Shown here piece by piece: positions 4,901 to 6,423 of a stretch of 6,423 nt of DNA (positions are counted from its first letter, which is position 1; every line of letters starts with the position of its first letter). The notes beneath the pieces are model-generated. The model saw only the letters and a list, made by a program, of their open reading frames with translations, made no database searches and had not been told where the DNA came from. Made by a program: the position numbers and the translations under genes. The stretch spans positions 1-6,423 of the forward strand of contig DASZAE010000074.1 of the NCBI GenBank assembly GCA_035945515.1, written 5' to 3'. Origin of the DNA: RH2-MAG17b sp035945515. Its GTDB lineage: Bacteria; Acidobacteriota; Terriglobia; UBA7540.

Positions 4901-6035
4901 GTCGCCCAGCCTCATTCTCGTGGCCATCCGCGACGTCACCGAACGGGACAGCGCGCGGCGCCTGATCGAAGAACAGGCCAAGCTGCTCGACCTTGCCAAT
5001 GACGTCATCATCGTGCGTGACTTAAATGGCGCCATAAAATCCTGGAACCACGGGGCGGAACGGGCTTACGGATGGACCCGCGGCGAGGCGCTGGGCAAAA
5101 TCACCCACAGCTTGTTAAAAACCCAGCCGGCCGCGGCGATTGAAGAGATGGAACGGAAGCTTCTGCATGATGGATCGTGGGAAGGGGAACTTACCCACAC
5201 GGCGCGCGACGGCTCGGAAATCATTATGGCCAGCCGTCAGGTGCTGCAGCGAGGCGATGGAGGGAAGCCCGAGGCGATCATGGAAATCAACCGGGACGTT
5301 ACCCAGCGGAAACACGTCCTGGCGCAGCTCGAAAAAGAGCAGAATGCCCTCCGCGAGCTCTCGGGCCGCGTTCTGAGGCTGCAGGACGAAGAGCGGCGCG
5401 GGATCGCGCGCGACCTGCACGACAGCACGGCGCAGACCTTGACCGTGCTGGCCATGAACCTTGCGCGGCTGGGGAACGGCGCGGCGGGCGAGCCCGCGCG
5501 GGCCAAGCTTCTGGTGGAAAGCCAAAAGCTGGCGGCGCAGGCGTCGGACGAAATCCGCAACCTCTCTCACCTGCTGCACCCGCCCGATCTCGATAGCATC
5601 GGCCTGGTGCCGGCGCTGCGCTGGTTCATCGCCCGGTTCATCGAGCGGAGCGGAATTAAGGTAGACCTCGACTTGCCCCCAGGCGAAGCGCGGTTCCCGC
5701 AAGAAGTGGAGATTGCCCTGTTCCGCGTGGCGCAGGAAAGCCTTGGCAACGTGCATCGGCATTCGGGCAGCAAGGTCGCCAAGGTTCGCCTCATGCGCCA
5801 AAAGGATCATGCGGTCTTGGAGGTTGAGGACCGCGGCTGCGGAATCCCAGGGGGCTTAGAGAAAGACGGCAAAATGACAACCACTGCTCTCGGAATAGGC
5901 ATTGCCGGGATGCAGGAGCGCCTGCGGCAGCTTGGCGGCAGCCTGGAATTCATCTCCTCCGGCCAGGGAACAACGGTGAAGGCCACCGTGCCCGTGAAAC
6001 CCGCCGGCCCCAAAAAGCCCGCGCCGGCAAAGTAG
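1905..6035 (+). CDS. CheB-CheR-PAS-histidine kinase fusion sensor (HisKA_3 type)
   Basis: This 1376-residue protein joins chemoreceptor-modifying enzymes to a two-component kinase. Residues ~24-205 are a CheB methylesterase/deamidase with the full catalytic triad: S32 in GIGASAGG, H59 in VVQHLAP, D152 in SGTGSDG. Residues ~228-490 are a CheR SAM-dependent methyltransferase: VTSFFREP (T296, R300), WTPGCSTGEEAYS (328-340), ATDIS (D364) and SCRNLLIYL (N435). Residues ~530-675 are a PAS-like linker with a Lys/Arg-rich insertion (~617-650). Residues 700-784 are a coiled coil with nine heptads of NEEL type. Three PAS-like domains follow (~785-895, ~898-1012, ~1027-1137). The kinase core is HisKA_3 with phospho-acceptor H1172 in RDLHDSTAQT, then HATPase_c with N1282, DRGCG (1309-1313) and GIGIAGMQERL (1330-1340). 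The tail is short and rich in Lys and Pro. There is no signal peptide, membrane segment or receiver domain, so it should be cytoplasmic. The HisKA_3 class usually phosphorylates NarL/FixJ-type regulators; none is in the window. The ATG at 1905 is preferred because of GGGTGA and because it gives the usual short lead before CheB. The TAG stop is the first base triplet of the next repeat element. Confidence 0.96.
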   Translation: MKKAAEKTPAEPKQSAASSEQHLCPTVGIGASAGGLEALTDLLKHLPADTGMGFIVVQHLAPQHQSMLTELLARAAKIPVTEATDLEKVKSDHVYVIPPSSDLSISAGVLKLKRRNAASLVPHLPVNRFFAALAEDCRNKAIGVVLSGTGSDGTLGLKAIKSEGGITFAQSEASAKFDGMPHSAIASGYADFILTPGEIARKLASIGRHSILASPKLQKEEDLISKAPHELTRILLMLRASSGVDFGHYKPATVLRRITRRMVVNNTASLAAYANLLKGNRAEMASLFQEMLISVTSFFREPDAFAILKREVFPKLMAGHRSLPLRLWTPGCSTGEEAYSLAICALEFLQSVKSVISVQVFATDISESALNKARSGRYSEDEVSAVSPERLSRFFKRVNGDFQIDPLIREMCVFARQDVIKDPPFSRLDLISCRNLLIYLDRSLQQKLIPVFHYALQPRGFLLLGKSESIEGYSELFKLADKESKLYARKGESFRQIHEIDARYPGSPIPTKEVGSMPPAKAEPTSGLAIWQFDLQKEIDRVLLADYTPAAIVVNDELEIVQFHGHTGPYLDPKPGPASLRLPKVARAGLAIELRAIIHHALKSDQPVIKRRVRIESSPEAGAARMGKIGPKSKKSRKLKARANRRETAAREITIEVKPLHLLPSNRRYFLILFREETPARARGKAADAARPGERGEDPDLRRELSESQEALQDAIDQLETSNEELRAANEEVQSNNEELQTANEELEASKEELQAANEELGTLNDELISRNAELSTSNNDLNNIIGNITLPMIVLGSDRRIRRFTQGAQEILHLFPSDVGRPLTDLRFELDFPGLEKMVKEAVEAGSSRQQHVTDRQGHSHMLMARPYKTAEERIEGAVITLLDIDYLTLEATDSRLYSDVIIEMMWESLLVLDADLRVKSANRSFFEHFELSPSEIRGHLLYELSNGQWNIPRLLALLRDVLPVGREIRDYELGHDFPHIGRRTLLLNAREIRRSGGSPSLILVAIRDVTERDSARRLIEEQAKLLDLANDVIIVRDLNGAIKSWNHGAERAYGWTRGEALGKITHSLLKTQPAAAIEEMERKLLHDGSWEGELTHTARDGSEIIMASRQVLQRGDGGKPEAIMEINRDVTQRKHVLAQLEKEQNALRELSGRVLRLQDEERRGIARDLHDSTAQTLTVLAMNLARLGNGAAGEPARAKLLVESQKLAAQASDEIRNLSHLLHPPDLDSIGLVPALRWFIARFIERSGIKVDLDLPPGEARFPQEVEIALFRVAQESLGNVHRHSGSKVAKVRLMRQKDHAVLEVEDRGCGIPGGLEKDGKMTTTALGIGIAGMQERLRQLGGSLEFISSGQGTTVKATVPVKPAGPKKPAPAK

Positions 6036-6298
6036 TGTTGCGTGCTGCAATTACATTTACTATGGGCGCTTCCGCGAAGTAACAGACTGACTTAGGCTTA
6101 CTTGTATCAGGGCACGGCTTTCAGCCGTGCCGCAAAAGGGCCATGAGAAAGCCGGCTTTAGCCGCTGAGCATGGCTCGCAAGGGCTAAAGCCCTCATAAT
6201 AAACAGCATCTCCTACGGCACGGCTGAAAGCCGTGCCCTGATACACACAAAGTCGGTCTCGGCCAAATAAGTCAACAAAATTGCGGCACGCAGCACTA
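6033..6298. repeat. 266-bp element with 20-bp imperfect ends and a perfect 30-bp internal inverted repeat
   Basis: The outer ends are TAGTGTTGCGTGCTGCAATT (6033-6052) and the reverse complement of 6279-6298, matching at 18 of 20 positions. The inner arms, 6103-6132 (TGTATCAGGGCACGGC...) and 6216-6245, are perfect 30-bp inverted repeats. Each inner arm also folds on itself (GGCACGGCT-TTC-AGCCGTGCC). The middle holds further small stems: AAGCCGGCTTTAGCCG and AGGGCTAAAGCCCT. It contains no gene. The left end begins on the sensor's stop codon. It probably acts as a strong 3' hairpin for the sensor mRNA, but lacks a T-run. Confidence 0.8.
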
Positions 6299-6306
6299 GG
6301 CTTTGT

Positions 6307-6372
6307 TGTAGCGGCGGCCTCTGGCCGCCGGTCTTTACTATTAAAATCCGGCGGCCAGAGGCCGCCGCTACA
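6307..6372. repeat. 66-bp palindrome, copy D
   Basis: It differs from copies A and B at one base (AAAATCC in place of AAAAACC at the inner edge of the right arm), a change it shares with copy C. The stem is otherwise complete: TGTAGCGGCGGCC...GGCCGCCGCTACA. It lies 8 bases after the 266-bp element. Confidence 0.93.
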
Positions 6373-6384
6373 ACCAATGATCGT

Positions 6385-6423
6385 CGCCGACTTATGGCGC
6401 TCTGTATATTAAAAACCGGCGAG
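6385..6423. repeat. Right outer repeat plus partial palindrome copy, cut by the window edge
   Basis: Bases 6385-6408 (CGCCGACTTATGGCGCTCTG...) correspond to the right outer repeat at 785-808, and the homology extends back to 6370 (compare 770-784). Directly after it, TATTAAAAACCGGCG (6407-6421) matches the loop and right-arm start of the 66-bp palindrome. The window ends there, so whether another copy follows is unknown. Confidence 0.6.

Noticed and set aside
6036..6423. A gene or RNA gene downstream of the sensor
   Set aside because: The stretch is wholly accounted for by the 266-bp element, palindrome copy D and a partial copy. No frame of useful length and no tRNA-like fold were seen.

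Overview
The window shows two protein-coding genes on the + strand, separated and followed by DNA packed with structured repeats. The sequence is GC-rich. The repeat families (GGCGGCC-type palindromes, 'GGCACGGCTTTCAGCCGTGCC' hairpins, a GTCATTCTGAG hairpin) and the very long CheB-CheR-kinase fusion recall Acidobacteriota, with Verrucomicrobiota as an alternative. That assignment is an inference from general familiarity and was not tested.

Layout. Bases 2-622 are the 3' part of a D-Ala-D-Ala carboxypeptidase of the S13/PBP4 type, whose 5' end lies outside the window. Bases 623-1904 (about 1.28 kb) hold no credible gene. They contain, in order: a composite palindromic element that overlaps the end of the carboxypeptidase gene; the first copy of a ~135-bp unit with CCCTCTCCC hairpins; two small hairpins; a perfect consensus parS centromere site (1129-1144); an element bounded by 19-bp inverted repeats; a second copy of the ~135-bp unit; a GTCATTCTGAG hairpin; and two more copies of a 66-bp palindrome. 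Bases 1905-6035 encode a 1376-residue multidomain sensor: CheB methylesterase, CheR methyltransferase, PAS-like linker, a nine-heptad coiled coil, three PAS domains, HisKA_3 and HATPase_c. Bases 6033-6298 form another inverted-repeat element that starts on the sensor's stop codon. It is followed by a fourth 66-bp palindrome copy and a partial fifth cut by the window edge.

How it fits together. The two genes have no evident functional link: one remodels peptidoglycan in the periplasm, the other is a cytoplasmic-type signalling protein. The sensor has no receiver domain and no response regulator beside it in the window, so its partner must be encoded elsewhere. The most informative non-coding feature is parS. 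It implies ParB loading here and, by analogy with other bacteria, a position in the origin-proximal part of a chromosome. The repeats behave like REP/MITE-type intergenic elements: several are near-identical, some are nested, and two of them supply the stop codon of the gene they abut.
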